Assembly (NCBI GenBank): GCA_964516435.1
Contig: CAZEZP010000025.1
Location: 1-64,000 of the forward strand
Direction of reading: 5' to 3'
DNA from: HGW-17 sp964516435
GTDB taxonomy: Bacteria; Myxococcota_A; Polyangia; HGW-17
DNA: 64,000 nucleotides
Position 1 is the stretch's first letter; the number at the start of each line of letters is the position of its first letter. Positions 35,451 to 44,309 of the stretch are shown in pieces. The notes below the pieces were generated by a model. The model saw nothing but the letters and a program-made list of their open reading frames with translations, made no database searches and was not told the DNA's origin. Position numbers and translations under genes: made by a program.

Positions 35451-38122
35451 TGGGGATTCCCTCCGGCTTTGGGCTGGTCGGGCTTCTCCGGTGCCGGCTT
35501 GCCTTTCTCGTCCTTGGTTTCCTCTTCCCTGGCCTCGAACGGATCGGCATAGCGCTTGGCATCGAACTCCACGCCCGACTCCTCCACTTCCCGATACCGG
35601 GTCTTCATCTCGTTGGTGATCAACTTGTTGCGGTCATTGAGCCGGCTCCACTCCATGCGGGTCTTGGCGCGCCGGGACCACTGCACGTCGGCCGAACCCA
35701 GTTCGGATTCCACCACGATGTCCCGGAATCGCTTGGCCACGGACTGGATGCTCTCCCGCGTGATGTCCGTGTTGAGCACACCGGACTGCTGCCGGTACTG
35801 GGCATAGCGAATCTCGTAGGCCGTCAGATTGGCTTCCTCCACGGCCACTTCCTTCTGGATCTTCTCCAGGCGCTCGTCGGCCAGCGCCTGCAGTTTGCGG
35901 TTCAGATCGTCCAGGCGGGTCTCGACGCCCTCGGCACCCTGGATGAGCGTCACCATGCGGTCGTACAAAGCCATCTCGGACGGGGAAAAGCGGGAGCGCA
36001 GCGACGACCACACCGCGAATTCGGCGGCGATCGCATCGCGATACTGGGCACGCACCCGGCGTTCCTCCTCCATGTCCGCGTCATCCACGCCCACGGTCAG
36101 GCTGGCCTCCAGAATCCTGGCGCGCACCGAACGCGCCATCTCCAGGGCACCATCCACCTCTTCGGATTCCTTCTGGAGCCGCTCGAGGTAGGGCTGCAGT
36201 TTCGCCTGCCTCTCCGGTTTCTGCTTGCGGTAGTACTCGAACATGCCGGCAATCAGTTCGCGGTAACCCTCGAGGTCCTTGACGAGATTGTCCACCTCCA
36301 GGATTTTTTCATCATACGCCTTGCGTTTGGCGGCCAGCCGGTTGGCCAGGGAATCCGAAGTCTTGGGCAGCGCCGCCATCGTCTTTTCCATGGCCTGGCG
36401 TTTCTCACGGGTTTTCTTCAACTGCTCGGCCGCCGCCCCGGTCGCATGCCGCTGGAACTGCTCCGCAGCTATCTTGAGCAGTTCCGCCCGGGCTTCCATC
36501 GTCTTGATTTCCAGTTCGTACGATTTGGCACGCGAATCGGCCAGCAGAGGGAAGAGGCCGATCTTGCTGGCGGATTTCAGGCGGCGCTTGATCAGCAGCA
36601 GATTTTCCCGGGCTTCCTCCAAGTTCTTCCCGATTTCGGTGATGTCGCCCGTCACGAGAACGGCCTTCATGAGCAATTCGTCATCCCGGAAGAGCGGAAC
36701 CGCCTCCGGAGGAATGGCATACTCGAAGCGGGCCGCCGGCGCGGCTTTCTTCGACCCCGCCGTGGTTTCCTCCTTCTTGCGCGTGACCTGATCGAAAAAC
36801 ACCTTGATGTCCAGGTCCTTCCTGAGCAACTCCTGAACCTGCTGGTGCACGCCCTTGTAGCGGGCCGCCGTGTTCTCGAACTCCCGGCGCGCCTCGTCCC
36901 ACTTCTCATTGCGCACCTGCAGATAGCCCAGCAGCAGGCGGGCGCGCGGCAGGAAAACGCTGTTGCGGTTGCGCGCCTCCATGATGGCGAGCGTCTCGGC
37001 CGCCTTGACGAATTCCTCCTCGCGCACGTAGACCCACGCCATCTCGTACAGGGCGTCTTCGTAGTGCGTAGACTTGTCGCCGATCATCCTGTACCAGCGG
37101 ATGGCCTCGCCGGTCTCCCCCAGTTCGTAGAAAATCCGGCCCAGCGCCATGCGGGCCAGTTCCTGGATCTGCTTCTCCTCGTCGTTGCGGGGCTCGAAAT
37201 ACTTCACCACGCCGGCGGCCTCCCCGGATGCGGGAACCTTGTCCAGCCACTTGCGCATCACCGAATCGGATGCCAGCACGGAAAAGCGGCGCACGGCCTC
37301 GAAGAGCAGCATTTCCCGCATCTCGGCCAGCGACGTGGTGAACTGCGTCAACTGGATGGTCTTGCCATCGCGCACGAACGCCGTGGCGCCCACCTGGGAC
37401 ATGCGCACCAGCGTGGCGCCCGCGAAATACACCGCCTGCGGATACAGGGCGGGAAATTCGGGCTTCCCGTCCTTGCCGGGAGCCGGCCGGATGCCGTCGA
37501 AAAAGCGCAGGGCCTCGAGAAAGCGGTCGATGGCCCAGGCTTCCCGGCGCTCGGTCACCGGCTTGGCGAACTCCTGGTGCGCCACGTAGTAGGAATATTT
37601 TCCACGGGCGTAGGCCACCTCGGGGGAATCCTTCAAGTCGGGCATCTGCTCCACGAGGGCCACGAGCTTGTCGATGCCCTGGTAGTTCTGGGTGCGGATG
37701 GAAATCTCCAGCAGGCGCTTGATGGCCTTGGATCGGAAGACGGGGTCCCAGCGCTGCTCCACCACCATCCAGTAGTAATCCGCGGCCACCACGTAGTTGG
37801 CGCTCTGATACATGGCCTCGCTCAGGTAGAATGTGGCCTCCTTGCCCAGCGTTGGATGCTCGACGAGCGACAAAAACAGCGCGGCGGCATCCTGCGGCCG
37901 GTCGTTCTTGAGCAGGTAGATGCCGTTGACGAGCCGCTGCATGTCGTCATGGCGCTTGCCCATCGCGATCTTGCGGGCGCTGGCGACAGATTCCTCGAGA
38001 CGCTTCACGGCCGCGTCGATGGTGGAAAACGTGTCATTCACCTTGGCGAGCGGATCGGCCGAAGCCACGAGTGGAAAAACGGTGGACAATATGAATGCCG
38101 CTGCAATCAGCCGAGTTTTCAT
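35447..38122 (-). CDS. Large secreted TPR/coiled-coil protein
   Basis: An 891-residue protein with a signal peptide (LIAAAFILSTVFPLVASA). Residues about 60-420 are TPR-like, for example EATFYLSEAMYQSANYVVAA and ARMALGRIFYELGETGEAIR. The region from about 470 on is a long Lys/Glu/Arg-rich coiled coil (AKRKAYDEKILEVDNLVKDL). The C-terminus is Pro/Lys-rich and disordered. It overlaps the 1673-residue gene by four bases and follows the 260-residue gene by 46 bases. Like its neighbour it has no enzyme motif and probably forms part of a periplasmic scaffold. Confidence 0.78.
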   Translation of the reverse strand: MKTRLIAAAFILSTVFPLVASADPLAKVNDTFSTIDAAVKRLEESVASARKIAMGKRHDDMQRLVNGIYLLKNDRPQDAAALFLSLVEHPTLGKEATFYLSEAMYQSANYVVAADYYWMVVEQRWDPVFRSKAIKRLLEISIRTQNYQGIDKLVALVEQMPDLKDSPEVAYARGKYSYYVAHQEFAKPVTERREAWAIDRFLEALRFFDGIRPAPGKDGKPEFPALYPQAVYFAGATLVRMSQVGATAFVRDGKTIQLTQFTTSLAEMREMLLFEAVRRFSVLASDSVMRKWLDKVPASGEAAGVVKYFEPRNDEEKQIQELARMALGRIFYELGETGEAIRWYRMIGDKSTHYEDALYEMAWVYVREEEFVKAAETLAIMEARNRNSVFLPRARLLLGYLQVRNEKWDEARREFENTAARYKGVHQQVQELLRKDLDIKVFFDQVTRKKEETTAGSKKAAPAARFEYAIPPEAVPLFRDDELLMKAVLVTGDITEIGKNLEEARENLLLIKRRLKSASKIGLFPLLADSRAKSYELEIKTMEARAELLKIAAEQFQRHATGAAAEQLKKTREKRQAMEKTMAALPKTSDSLANRLAAKRKAYDEKILEVDNLVKDLEGYRELIAGMFEYYRKQKPERQAKLQPYLERLQKESEEVDGALEMARSVRARILEASLTVGVDDADMEEERRVRAQYRDAIAAEFAVWSSLRSRFSPSEMALYDRMVTLIQGAEGVETRLDDLNRKLQALADERLEKIQKEVAVEEANLTAYEIRYAQYRQQSGVLNTDITRESIQSVAKRFRDIVVESELGSADVQWSRRAKTRMEWSRLNDRNKLITNEMKTRYREVEESGVEFDAKRYADPFEAREEETKDEKGKPAPEKPDQPKAGGNPQ

Positions 38123-38168
38123 GATGCGATCCCTCGGAAAAAGGCCCCAGGGGCCATTCTCTGGACGG

Positions 38169-38951
38169 TTACTTGGACTTGGGCTTGGCCTTGTCCTTGT
38201 CCTGTGGAACCAGCGCCCCGGACTGCAACTGGAACACGATGCCGGGACGCTGATCCAGCGGCGTGGTCCAGCCGCCCTTCTCGACGCCCTTCACCTCCAG
38301 CGTGTAGTCCTTGCCCGGCTCCACGTTGAACGAATAGGAATTGTTGACTTCCCACTTCCATTCCTTGACGTACTTGAACACGCCGTATCCATTGCCCTGA
38401 TAGGTGATGAATACCGTGACCCGGACGTTGCCCGGCGATACGTGCCCCACGGGAATGGTGATTTCCTTCTTGGCCAGCACCTCGCGGTCCTTCTCGCCGG
38501 CGTCGCTGTAGGAGGCGATCAGTTTGCCGTCCATCATGTAGCGCAGGCGCACCATCTTGAACGCCCCGCCCATCTTGTTGACGTGCTTGATGGTGATCCT
38601 GGCCCCGCCGATGGTCTCCTTCTCGGCGGTCATGGCTTCCTTGAGCAGTTGCAGGCGGAACTTCGTGGCCGTGACCTTGTTCTTGAGGTCTTCGACCAGT
38701 TCGGCCAGTTGCCGCAATTTCAACTCGTTGGAAGGCACGTCCGCGGACTGCACCTTGTCCGGGGCAGGATTCGTGTCCCGGTTGGCATCGGTTCCGACCG
38801 TCACGGGCACTGCGGCGGAAGACGAAGGCGGCGTCGCCGTGTCCGGAGCCGGCGGCGTCCCAGCACCGGGAGCCGGCGGCGTCTGCGCAAAGGAACCGAA
38901 TGCGAGCAGGAGAGAAAAAGAAAGTACAATGGAGAAAGGAATGCTTTTCAT
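38169..38951 (-). CDS. Secreted beta-domain protein, first gene of the Glt/Agl-like block
   Basis: A 260-residue protein. The start at MKSIPFSIVLSFS is supported by GAGAGG before the ATG and gives a good signal peptide (cleavage after FGSFAQ). A Pro/Ala/Thr-rich linker leads to a helical segment (LRQLAELVEDLKNKVTATK) and a C-terminal beta domain (ITIKHVNKMGGAFKMVRLRY). A protein of similar size and layout heads the corresponding locus in gliding myxobacteria, but equivalence is inference. It has the strongest promoter of the block at 39005-39033. Confidence 0.75.
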   Translation of the reverse strand: MKSIPFSIVLSFSLLLAFGSFAQTPPAPGAGTPPAPDTATPPSSSAAVPVTVGTDANRDTNPAPDKVQSADVPSNELKLRQLAELVEDLKNKVTATKFRLQLLKEAMTAEKETIGGARITIKHVNKMGGAFKMVRLRYMMDGKLIASYSDAGEKDREVLAKKEITIPVGHVSPGNVRVTVFITYQGNGYGVFKYVKEWKWEVNNSYSFNVEPGKDYTLEVKGVEKGGWTTPLDQRPGIVFQLQSGALVPQDKDKAKPKSK

Positions 38952-39004
38952 GGTGCCTCTCGTCTCGTGTTTCATCATCCGGTGAACCGGCTGGATGCAG
39001 CTCA

Positions 39005-39033
39005 TATATACTATCCACATTGCACCAAGTCAA
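39005..39033 (-). promoter_or_regulatory. Sigma-70-like promoter of the Glt/Agl-like block
   Basis: Minus strand: TTGACT (39033-39028), a 17-base spacer, TATATA (39010-39005). The predicted start is near 38998, giving a leader of about 47 bases to the ATG at 38951. This is one of the strongest matches in the window. Confidence 0.6.
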
Positions 39034-39160
39034 ACCCAAATCTTTTTTATGTTCTTAGACATCGAATTCCTCGAAAATACTCGAACCGCATGGATATAAA
39101 AATTTTACCTTGGATTACTTTTTCGGGAGAATCTACATTCCGGACCCCCCCAGAACCGAA

Positions 39161-39188
39161 TTGAAAGGGGCAATTAAAAAAATATAGA
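39161..39188 (+). promoter_or_regulatory. Sigma-70-like promoter of the nucleoside phosphorylase gene
   Basis: TTGAAA (39161-39166), a 16-base A-rich spacer, TATAGA (39183-39188). The predicted start is near 39195, with a leader of about 80 bases before the ATG at 39274, which has GGGAGG in front of it. Confidence 0.5.
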
Positions 39189-39273
39189 AACACGGTCGAA
39201 CAGGAACCTTTTGCTGGAAAAGGCTCTGGAAAACCGCCCCGCTTTTGCGTTACAAAGGCGCGGGAGGTTTGGA

Positions 39274-40581
39274 ATGCTCATTCAGGACATCATTGCAAAA
39301 AAACGGGACGGCGGCCGGCTGTCCCGGGAAGAAATCGACTTTTTCATCCGCTCCTATGTCCGGGGAGACCTGCCGGACTATCAGGCGGCGGCCCTCGTCA
39401 TGGCCATCTTCATCCGGGGACTCGACGGCGAGGAACTGGGCCACCTGACCGATGCCATGCTGCACAGCGGCACCGTGGTGGATCTCTCCCACATCCCCGG
39501 CGTCAAGGTCGACAAGCACAGCACGGGCGGCGTGGGCGACAAGATCAGCATTCCGCTGGCGCCCCTCGTGGCCGCCTGCGGCGTGCGCGTGCCCATGGTC
39601 TCCGGGCGCGGCCTGGGGCACACCGGCGGAACGCTGGACAAACTCGAATCCATTCCGGGCTTCAACGTTCGCCTTTCCCTGGACGAGTACGCCCGCATCG
39701 TGGAGCGCGTGGGCGTGTGCATGATCGGCCAGACCCAGGAACTGGTCCCGGCGGACCGCAAAATCTACGCCCTGCGCGATGCCACGGCCTGCGTTCCCTC
39801 CATTCCGCTCATCGCATCCAGCATCATGAGCAAGAAACTGGCGGAAGGCATCGACGCGCTGGTGCTGGACGTGAAAGTCGGCACCGGCGCGTTCATGCCC
39901 ACGCTGGAAAAGGCCCGCGAACTGGCACTCACCCTCGTGGACATCGGACGCCGGGCCGGCAAGCGGGTGACGGCTTTCCTGACCCGCATGGACGACCCGC
40001 TGGGCGAGGCGGTGGGCAATGCCTGCGAAATCATCGAATCCATCGACGTGCTGCGTGGACGCGGCCCGCAGGACGTCCGTGAACTGACGCTGCTGATGGC
40101 CTCCCACATGCTGGTCATGGGCAACGCCGCCGCCAGCGTGGAGGAAGCACGCCGGCTCTGCGAGCGGGCGCTGGAGGACGGTTCCGCCATTGCCAAGTTC
40201 AAGGAAATGATTGCCGCCCAGGGTGGAAATCCGGCCTGCGTGGAGGATCTCTCCCTGTTCCCGCGCGCCCGCAGGGAAACGCGGGTCTGCGCCCAGCGCG
40301 CCGGTTACGTGCAATCCATCGATTCCACGGCCATCGGCATGGCCGGCGTGGTGCTGGGAGCCGGACGCCGGGCGGTGACCGACGCCGTGAATCCGGGCGT
40401 GAGCTTCTTCATCCGCAGGAAGACCGGCGACCACGTGGAAGCCGGCGAACCGCTGGTGGAAATCCTCTACGACGATGAATCCTCCCTGCCCGATGCCGTC
40501 GAGCGCATCCGCCGCGCCTACGTCATCGGTGACGAGCCGGCCCGCCCGGCGCCCCTGGTGCACGAGATCCTCCATGGCTAG
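39274..40581 (+). CDS. Thymidine / pyrimidine-nucleoside phosphorylase
   Basis: A 435-residue cytoplasmic enzyme that splits pyrimidine nucleosides with phosphate into the free base and (deoxy)ribose 1-phosphate, part of nucleoside salvage. Family signatures include VDKHSTGGVGDKISIPLAPL and SGRGLGHTGGTLDKLE, and the SIPLIASSIMSKKLAEG segment. The C-terminal alpha/beta domain (GRRAVTDAVNPGVSFFIRRK) is also present. Length matches the family. Whether it is DeoA- or Pdp-type in specificity cannot be told. The start is fixed by GGGAGG; an in-frame ATG 21 codons upstream has no site. The next gene may be coupled to its 3' end. Confidence 0.93.
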   Translation: MLIQDIIAKKRDGGRLSREEIDFFIRSYVRGDLPDYQAAALVMAIFIRGLDGEELGHLTDAMLHSGTVVDLSHIPGVKVDKHSTGGVGDKISIPLAPLVAACGVRVPMVSGRGLGHTGGTLDKLESIPGFNVRLSLDEYARIVERVGVCMIGQTQELVPADRKIYALRDATACVPSIPLIASSIMSKKLAEGIDALVLDVKVGTGAFMPTLEKARELALTLVDIGRRAGKRVTAFLTRMDDPLGEAVGNACEIIESIDVLRGRGPQDVRELTLLMASHMLVMGNAAASVEEARRLCERALEDGSAIAKFKEMIAAQGGNPACVEDLSLFPRARRETRVCAQRAGYVQSIDSTAIGMAGVVLGAGRRAVTDAVNPGVSFFIRRKTGDHVEAGEPLVEILYDDESSLPDAVERIRRAYVIGDEPARPAPLVHEILHG

Positions 40582-40633
40582 GCAGCCGCGATCCGAGTGC
40601 AACCCGCCGGCATGCCGCGTGTCCAGGGTGGCC

Positions 40634-41365
40634 ATGAAGCTGCCCGTGCTTTGCACGCTCCTGCTCCTTTCCTCCTGCCTGGAGAGCCGCACCTACGTCA
40701 CGACGCAGCACCGGCACCTGCACTACGAGGTGGAGGTACAGCGCGACATCCGCAGGGAAATCCGCGTCACCCACCAGGTTTCCGATGACCGGCTCGAACT
40801 GCGCTTCGAGGAGCACCGCTTCTGCCGGCACGTACAGTACGACGTGGAACGCATGAAACTGGTGCGTTCCCTGTCCAATCCCGGATCGCAGTACTACATG
40901 ATGCTGGGCGGGCTCATCGCGGCCCTGTCCATTCCCTCGTACTACATGGGCTTCGCGCGCTCCACAGGCACGGCGCGGGCCATCCATTTCTCCGTGGGAA
41001 CCGGCATCTTCCTGGGTCCCGGCCTGGCCATCGGCGGCTACGGCCTCTTCAAGCGCATGGAGGAGCGCACGAGCGTGGAAGACGCGGGCAACGTGCGCAG
41101 GGAAATACGCAGCACCACGTTCACCTGCGGGAAATCCCTGCCCGCCGCGGGATCGCGGGTGGAACTGCTCACGCGCATCGGCCACGTCCCGCTGGGAACC
41201 ATGCCGGAAGACGGACGCATCCTCGTGGATCTCTCCCGGATCGAACCCCTGCGCAACGAAGACACGGGCCGGGCCTATGTAGACGTGTTCGTCGGCGGGA
41301 ACCGGGTGGACACCATCGTCCTGGATCCCGGAAAGGCCGACGAAACCCCGGTCCAGCGGCCATAG
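40634..41365 (+). CDS. Lipoprotein with internal membrane segments
   Basis: A 243-residue protein starting MKLPVLCTLLLLSSCLES, a short lipoprotein signal with LSSC. The mature part opens with several Arg-rich strands (YEVEVQRDIRREIRVTHQV), then two hydrophobic stretches (MMLGGLIAALSIPSYYMGF and FSVGTGIFLGPGLAIGGYG) that look like a helical hairpin, then a beta domain. Whether these hydrophobic segments insert in a membrane is unclear. AGGGTGG precedes the ATG. An ATG at 40574 adjoining the phosphorylase stop is possible but adds a Cys/Arg tail. Function unknown. Confidence 0.68.
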   Translation: MKLPVLCTLLLLSSCLESRTYVTTQHRHLHYEVEVQRDIRREIRVTHQVSDDRLELRFEEHRFCRHVQYDVERMKLVRSLSNPGSQYYMMLGGLIAALSIPSYYMGFARSTGTARAIHFSVGTGIFLGPGLAIGGYGLFKRMEERTSVEDAGNVRREIRSTTFTCGKSLPAAGSRVELLTRIGHVPLGTMPEDGRILVDLSRIEPLRNEDTGRAYVDVFVGGNRVDTIVLDPGKADETPVQRP

Positions 41366-41430
41366 GGTTCACGATGGCCACCACGAATCGGAATCGCCTT
41401 TCCAAATCGCATCGGGAATCGAAATCCCCA

Positions 41431-42528
41431 TCACAGCAATGACAGGAGATCATCGCGGATGAGGCGGGCGGAATCGGGCCGGGCCGCCTCTCGCATGGCC
41501 TGCCGCATGGCAGTCAGGCGTTCGGGCGAGAGTCCCCGCAGCAGTTCCAGCAGCCGTTCCGGCGTGGCCTCGGACTCGCGCAGCAGCAGCGCGCCGCCGC
41601 GCTCCACGAGCGATCGGGCGTTGTGCTCCTGGTGGTTGTCCGCGGCATGCGGGAACGGGATGAACACGGCCGGCTTTCCCGCGATGGCCAGTTCGGCGCA
41701 CGTGGTGGCCCCGGCCCGGCACACGACCACGTCGGCCCATGCGTACGCCTGCGCCATGTCGTGGATGAACTCCTCCACCTGCGCCTGCAGGCCGGCTTCC
41801 TCGTAGGCGCGGCGCACCCGTTCGCAGTCGGCCCTGCCCGTCTGGTGCCGCACGCGCGCGCCCCATTCGGCCAGTCGCGGCGCGGCCGCCGAGAAGAGTT
41901 CGTTGATGGCGTGCGCCCCCTGGCTGCCGCCGAACACGAAGATGCGCAATTTTCCATCCGGCATGGCTTCGGAAGACCCCGAACCGGCGCCGGAAAGGTT
42001 CTGCACGATGAAGGCGCGCACGGGATTCCCGAATTCCCGCACCTTTCCGGCCGGGAAATACGCCGCCGATTCCGGGAAGGAAACGTACACGCGCCGCGCG
42101 CGGCGGGCCAGTTTGCGGTTGGTGATGCCGGGGATGGTGTTCTGCTCCATGACGGCCGTGGGCAGGCCCAGCAGGGCGGCCGTGAACACCACGGGGCCGG
42201 AGGCATAGCCGCCCACGCCCACCACCAGATGCGGCCGGATGCGCCGCACAAGCCGCCAGGAGGCGAAAAATGCCAGCGGCAGCAGCGCCAGCCCGCGCAG
42301 ACGGCCCCAGATGCCGCTTCCCTTGAGCCCGCGCACGGGAATCAGGTGCAGCGGATAGCCGGCTCTCGGCACGGCCTGCACCTCGATGCCACGCGCGGAA
42401 CCCGCGAAATGGACCTGCGCGCCGATTTCGGCGAACGCTTCGGCCAGGGCGATTCCCGGAAAGAGGTGTCCGCCGGTCCCGCCGCCGGCGATCAGTACGC
42501 GAAGGGGGGTGTCTTTCGTCTCGCTCAT
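41431..42528 (-). CDS. murG: MurG, UDP-GlcNAc : undecaprenyl-PP-MurNAc-pentapeptide transferase
   Basis: A 365-residue peripheral inner-membrane enzyme that adds GlcNAc to lipid I to make lipid II. The start MSETKDTPL has AGGGTGG ahead of it; the open frame continues back with a hydrophobic run not typical of MurG. Signatures are VLIAGGGTGGHLFPGIALAE near the N-terminus and the second glycine-rich loop VFGGSQGAHAIN, then FIPFPHAADNHQEHNA. Length is normal. It stands apart from the other dcw-type genes in the window (murC, ftsQ at 57-59 kb) and is divergent to the next gene. Confidence 0.95.
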   Translation of the reverse strand: MSETKDTPLRVLIAGGGTGGHLFPGIALAEAFAEIGAQVHFAGSARGIEVQAVPRAGYPLHLIPVRGLKGSGIWGRLRGLALLPLAFFASWRLVRRIRPHLVVGVGGYASGPVVFTAALLGLPTAVMEQNTIPGITNRKLARRARRVYVSFPESAAYFPAGKVREFGNPVRAFIVQNLSGAGSGSSEAMPDGKLRIFVFGGSQGAHAINELFSAAAPRLAEWGARVRHQTGRADCERVRRAYEEAGLQAQVEEFIHDMAQAYAWADVVVCRAGATTCAELAIAGKPAVFIPFPHAADNHQEHNARSLVERGGALLLRESEATPERLLELLRGLSPERLTAMRQAMREAARPDSARLIRDDLLSLL

Positions 42529-42668
42529 GAGCCGCCACCCTAGTCCCTGCTGCAGGAAAAGGCAAAAAAAACAAACGATTGCATACCCTCTTGCCAAAAC
42601 ATGCCACACGTGGTTCTTCTGGGCGGCGCAGCGGGCCCCGGCCGGTCCGCGGCACCGGAGTATCCACC

Positions 42669-43964
42669 ATGCATCTGCTTCAGGAAGTCTTCAAGAACGA
42701 GGTGTTTCCGGCCCTCGGCTGCACCGAGCCCATCGCCGTGGCCTGGGCCTGCGCGCACGCGGCGGCCTGCCTGCCGGAGGAGCCGCGGGAAGTGTCCGTG
42801 ACCGTGGATCCGGGCGTGTACAAGAATGGCTTCGCCGTCACCGTGCCGAATACGGGCGGACGCCGCGGCAACGCCGTGGCCGCGGCCCTGGGCGTGCTCA
42901 TCCGCGATCCCGGCCTGGAAATGGAGATCCTGCGCGATGTCACCCCCCTGCAGGTCGGGCAGGCCGACGAATGGATCCGCGAGGGCCGCGCGCGCGTGCA
43001 TCTGGACCGGCAGCGGCGCGGGCTCTTCGTCCAGGCCGAGGTGCGCGGGGAACGGCACGCGGCCATGGCCCGGCTGGAAGGCTCGCACCGGCGTCTGAGC
43101 CATCTGGAATGCGACGGCCGCGTACTGCACGCGGAGGCGGAAGGCGAAAACACCGTGGCCCTGGCCTACCGCGAAAAACTCAAGTCCATGAAACTTCTCG
43201 ATTTCGTGGAAATCGCCCGCACCATCGATGAAAAGGACGAAGCCTTCCTGCGCGAGGGCATCTTCATGAACATGCAGATCGCCAAGGCGGGGCTCGGCTG
43301 CCGCCGCGTGGGCCACTACCTGGCCGACCTGCGGGAGCGCGGCTACCTCATCGACGACGTCCTCTCCTCCACCCGCATCCTCACGGCCTCGGCGGCCGAC
43401 GCCCGGATGGGCGGCGTGGGCCTGCCCGTCATGAGTTCGGGCGCCTCCGGCAACCAGGGCATCGTGGCCGTCCTCGTCCCGTACAACGTGGGCCGCTATT
43501 TCAAGGTGGAGGAGCGGCGCATCCTGGAATCCATCGCGCTTTCGCACCTGGTCAACGCCTACGTGAAATGCTACACGGGCAGCCTCTCCCCCCTGTGCGG
43601 CTGCGCAATCGCCTCGGGCGTGGGCGCCGCCGTGGCCATCGTCTACCAGTTGGCCGGCGCCGACGAACGCGGCATCCGGCTGGCCGTGAACAACGTGGTC
43701 AGCGATCTGGGCGGCATGCTGTGCGACGGCGCCAAGAGCGGCTGCGCCCTGAAGGTGGCCAGTTCCACGGAATCCGCCATCCTGGCGGCCTACATGGCCG
43801 TATCCGGGCACGGCATCGACGAGACCGAGGGCTTCGTGGGCCGCAGCGCCGAGGAAACCATCTGGAACCTGAGCACCATCGGGCATCTGGGCATGGCCAT
43901 GGCCGACGACACGATGCTGCGCATCATGGAGGAGAAGGCCGCGGCTCCCGCCGACCCCCGCTGA
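42669..43964 (+). CDS. L-cysteine desulfidase / L-serine dehydratase-like Fe-S enzyme (CyuA family)
   Basis: A 431-residue cytoplasmic protein of the UPF0597/CyuA family, which use a [4Fe-4S] cluster to break cysteine to sulfide, pyruvate and ammonia. Visible marks are FPALGCTEPIAVAWAC near the N-terminus, SLSPLCGCAIASGVGAAVA and GGMLCDGAKSGCALKVASS. The conserved Cys of these motifs are all present. The start is the ATG of MHLLQEVF; earlier in-frame residues are Arg/Gly-rich and not conserved in character. It is divergent from murG and isolated. Sulfide release or cysteine detoxification is likely, but the amino-acid specificity is not certain. Confidence 0.88.
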   Translation: MHLLQEVFKNEVFPALGCTEPIAVAWACAHAAACLPEEPREVSVTVDPGVYKNGFAVTVPNTGGRRGNAVAAALGVLIRDPGLEMEILRDVTPLQVGQADEWIREGRARVHLDRQRRGLFVQAEVRGERHAAMARLEGSHRRLSHLECDGRVLHAEAEGENTVALAYREKLKSMKLLDFVEIARTIDEKDEAFLREGIFMNMQIAKAGLGCRRVGHYLADLRERGYLIDDVLSSTRILTASAADARMGGVGLPVMSSGASGNQGIVAVLVPYNVGRYFKVEERRILESIALSHLVNAYVKCYTGSLSPLCGCAIASGVGAAVAIVYQLAGADERGIRLAVNNVVSDLGGMLCDGAKSGCALKVASSTESAILAAYMAVSGHGIDETEGFVGRSAEETIWNLSTIGHLGMAMADDTMLRIMEEKAAAPADPR

Positions 43965-44309
43965 AAAAACGCTCCTTGTCTGCCCGACATCATGGACGAA
44001 CCCTGGTGAAACGCCAAACACGGGGCAAACCTCGAAGATGAACCCCGGTGAAACGTCAATCGCAGGGCAAACCTCGAAGATGAACCCCGGAGCGCCGGTT
44101 TTCCATGAAAATCACGAAATACACAAAGCCAGAATCGAACATCTTGTGCCGTAAACGTTTTCTGCGGCAAAATGCACGGGCGTCGTTGCGCCAAGGGCAG
44201 ATGAAACGCCGGATGAAACGCAAGCAGGAAAAGCAGGTCCTGGGACGGCAATCCCGGCGCAGACCTCCCGCTCGACGACCCGCGCAGGCATCCTGCCGCT
44301 CTGGATGTT
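43965..44309. other. Intergenic region with a short tandem repeat
   Basis: A convergent gap of 345 bases. It holds the 42-base tandem repeat listed separately and further TGAAACGC fragments around 44200-44225. An open frame on the minus strand through the repeat has no ribosome site and odd composition. No terminator with a T-run was found. Confidence 0.5.
43995..44090. repeat. 42-base tandem repeat, 2.3 copies
   Basis: Unit 1 is 43995-44036, unit 2 is 44037-44078 and a 12-base partial copy is 44079-44090. Units begin GA(C/T)GAACCC and end GGGCAAACCTCGAA, and differ at only seven of 42 positions. It lies outside any supported gene. Confidence 0.85.

Larger units (their letters stand above)
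38952..39273. other. Divergent promoter region
   Basis: A 322-base AT-rich gap between the Glt/Agl-like block (leftward) and the nucleoside phosphorylase gene (rightward). It holds one sigma-70-like promoter in each direction. The leftward leader carries a short CCGGT/ACCGG inverted repeat (38979-38990). No small gene is evident. Confidence 0.5.

Noticed and set aside
29358..38329. Long antisense frames (about 912, 1030 and 959 codons) opposite the TPR scaffold genes.
   Set aside because: The minus-strand frames have signal peptides, ribosome sites and TPR pattern; the antisense products are Leu/His/Arg-rich without any motif.
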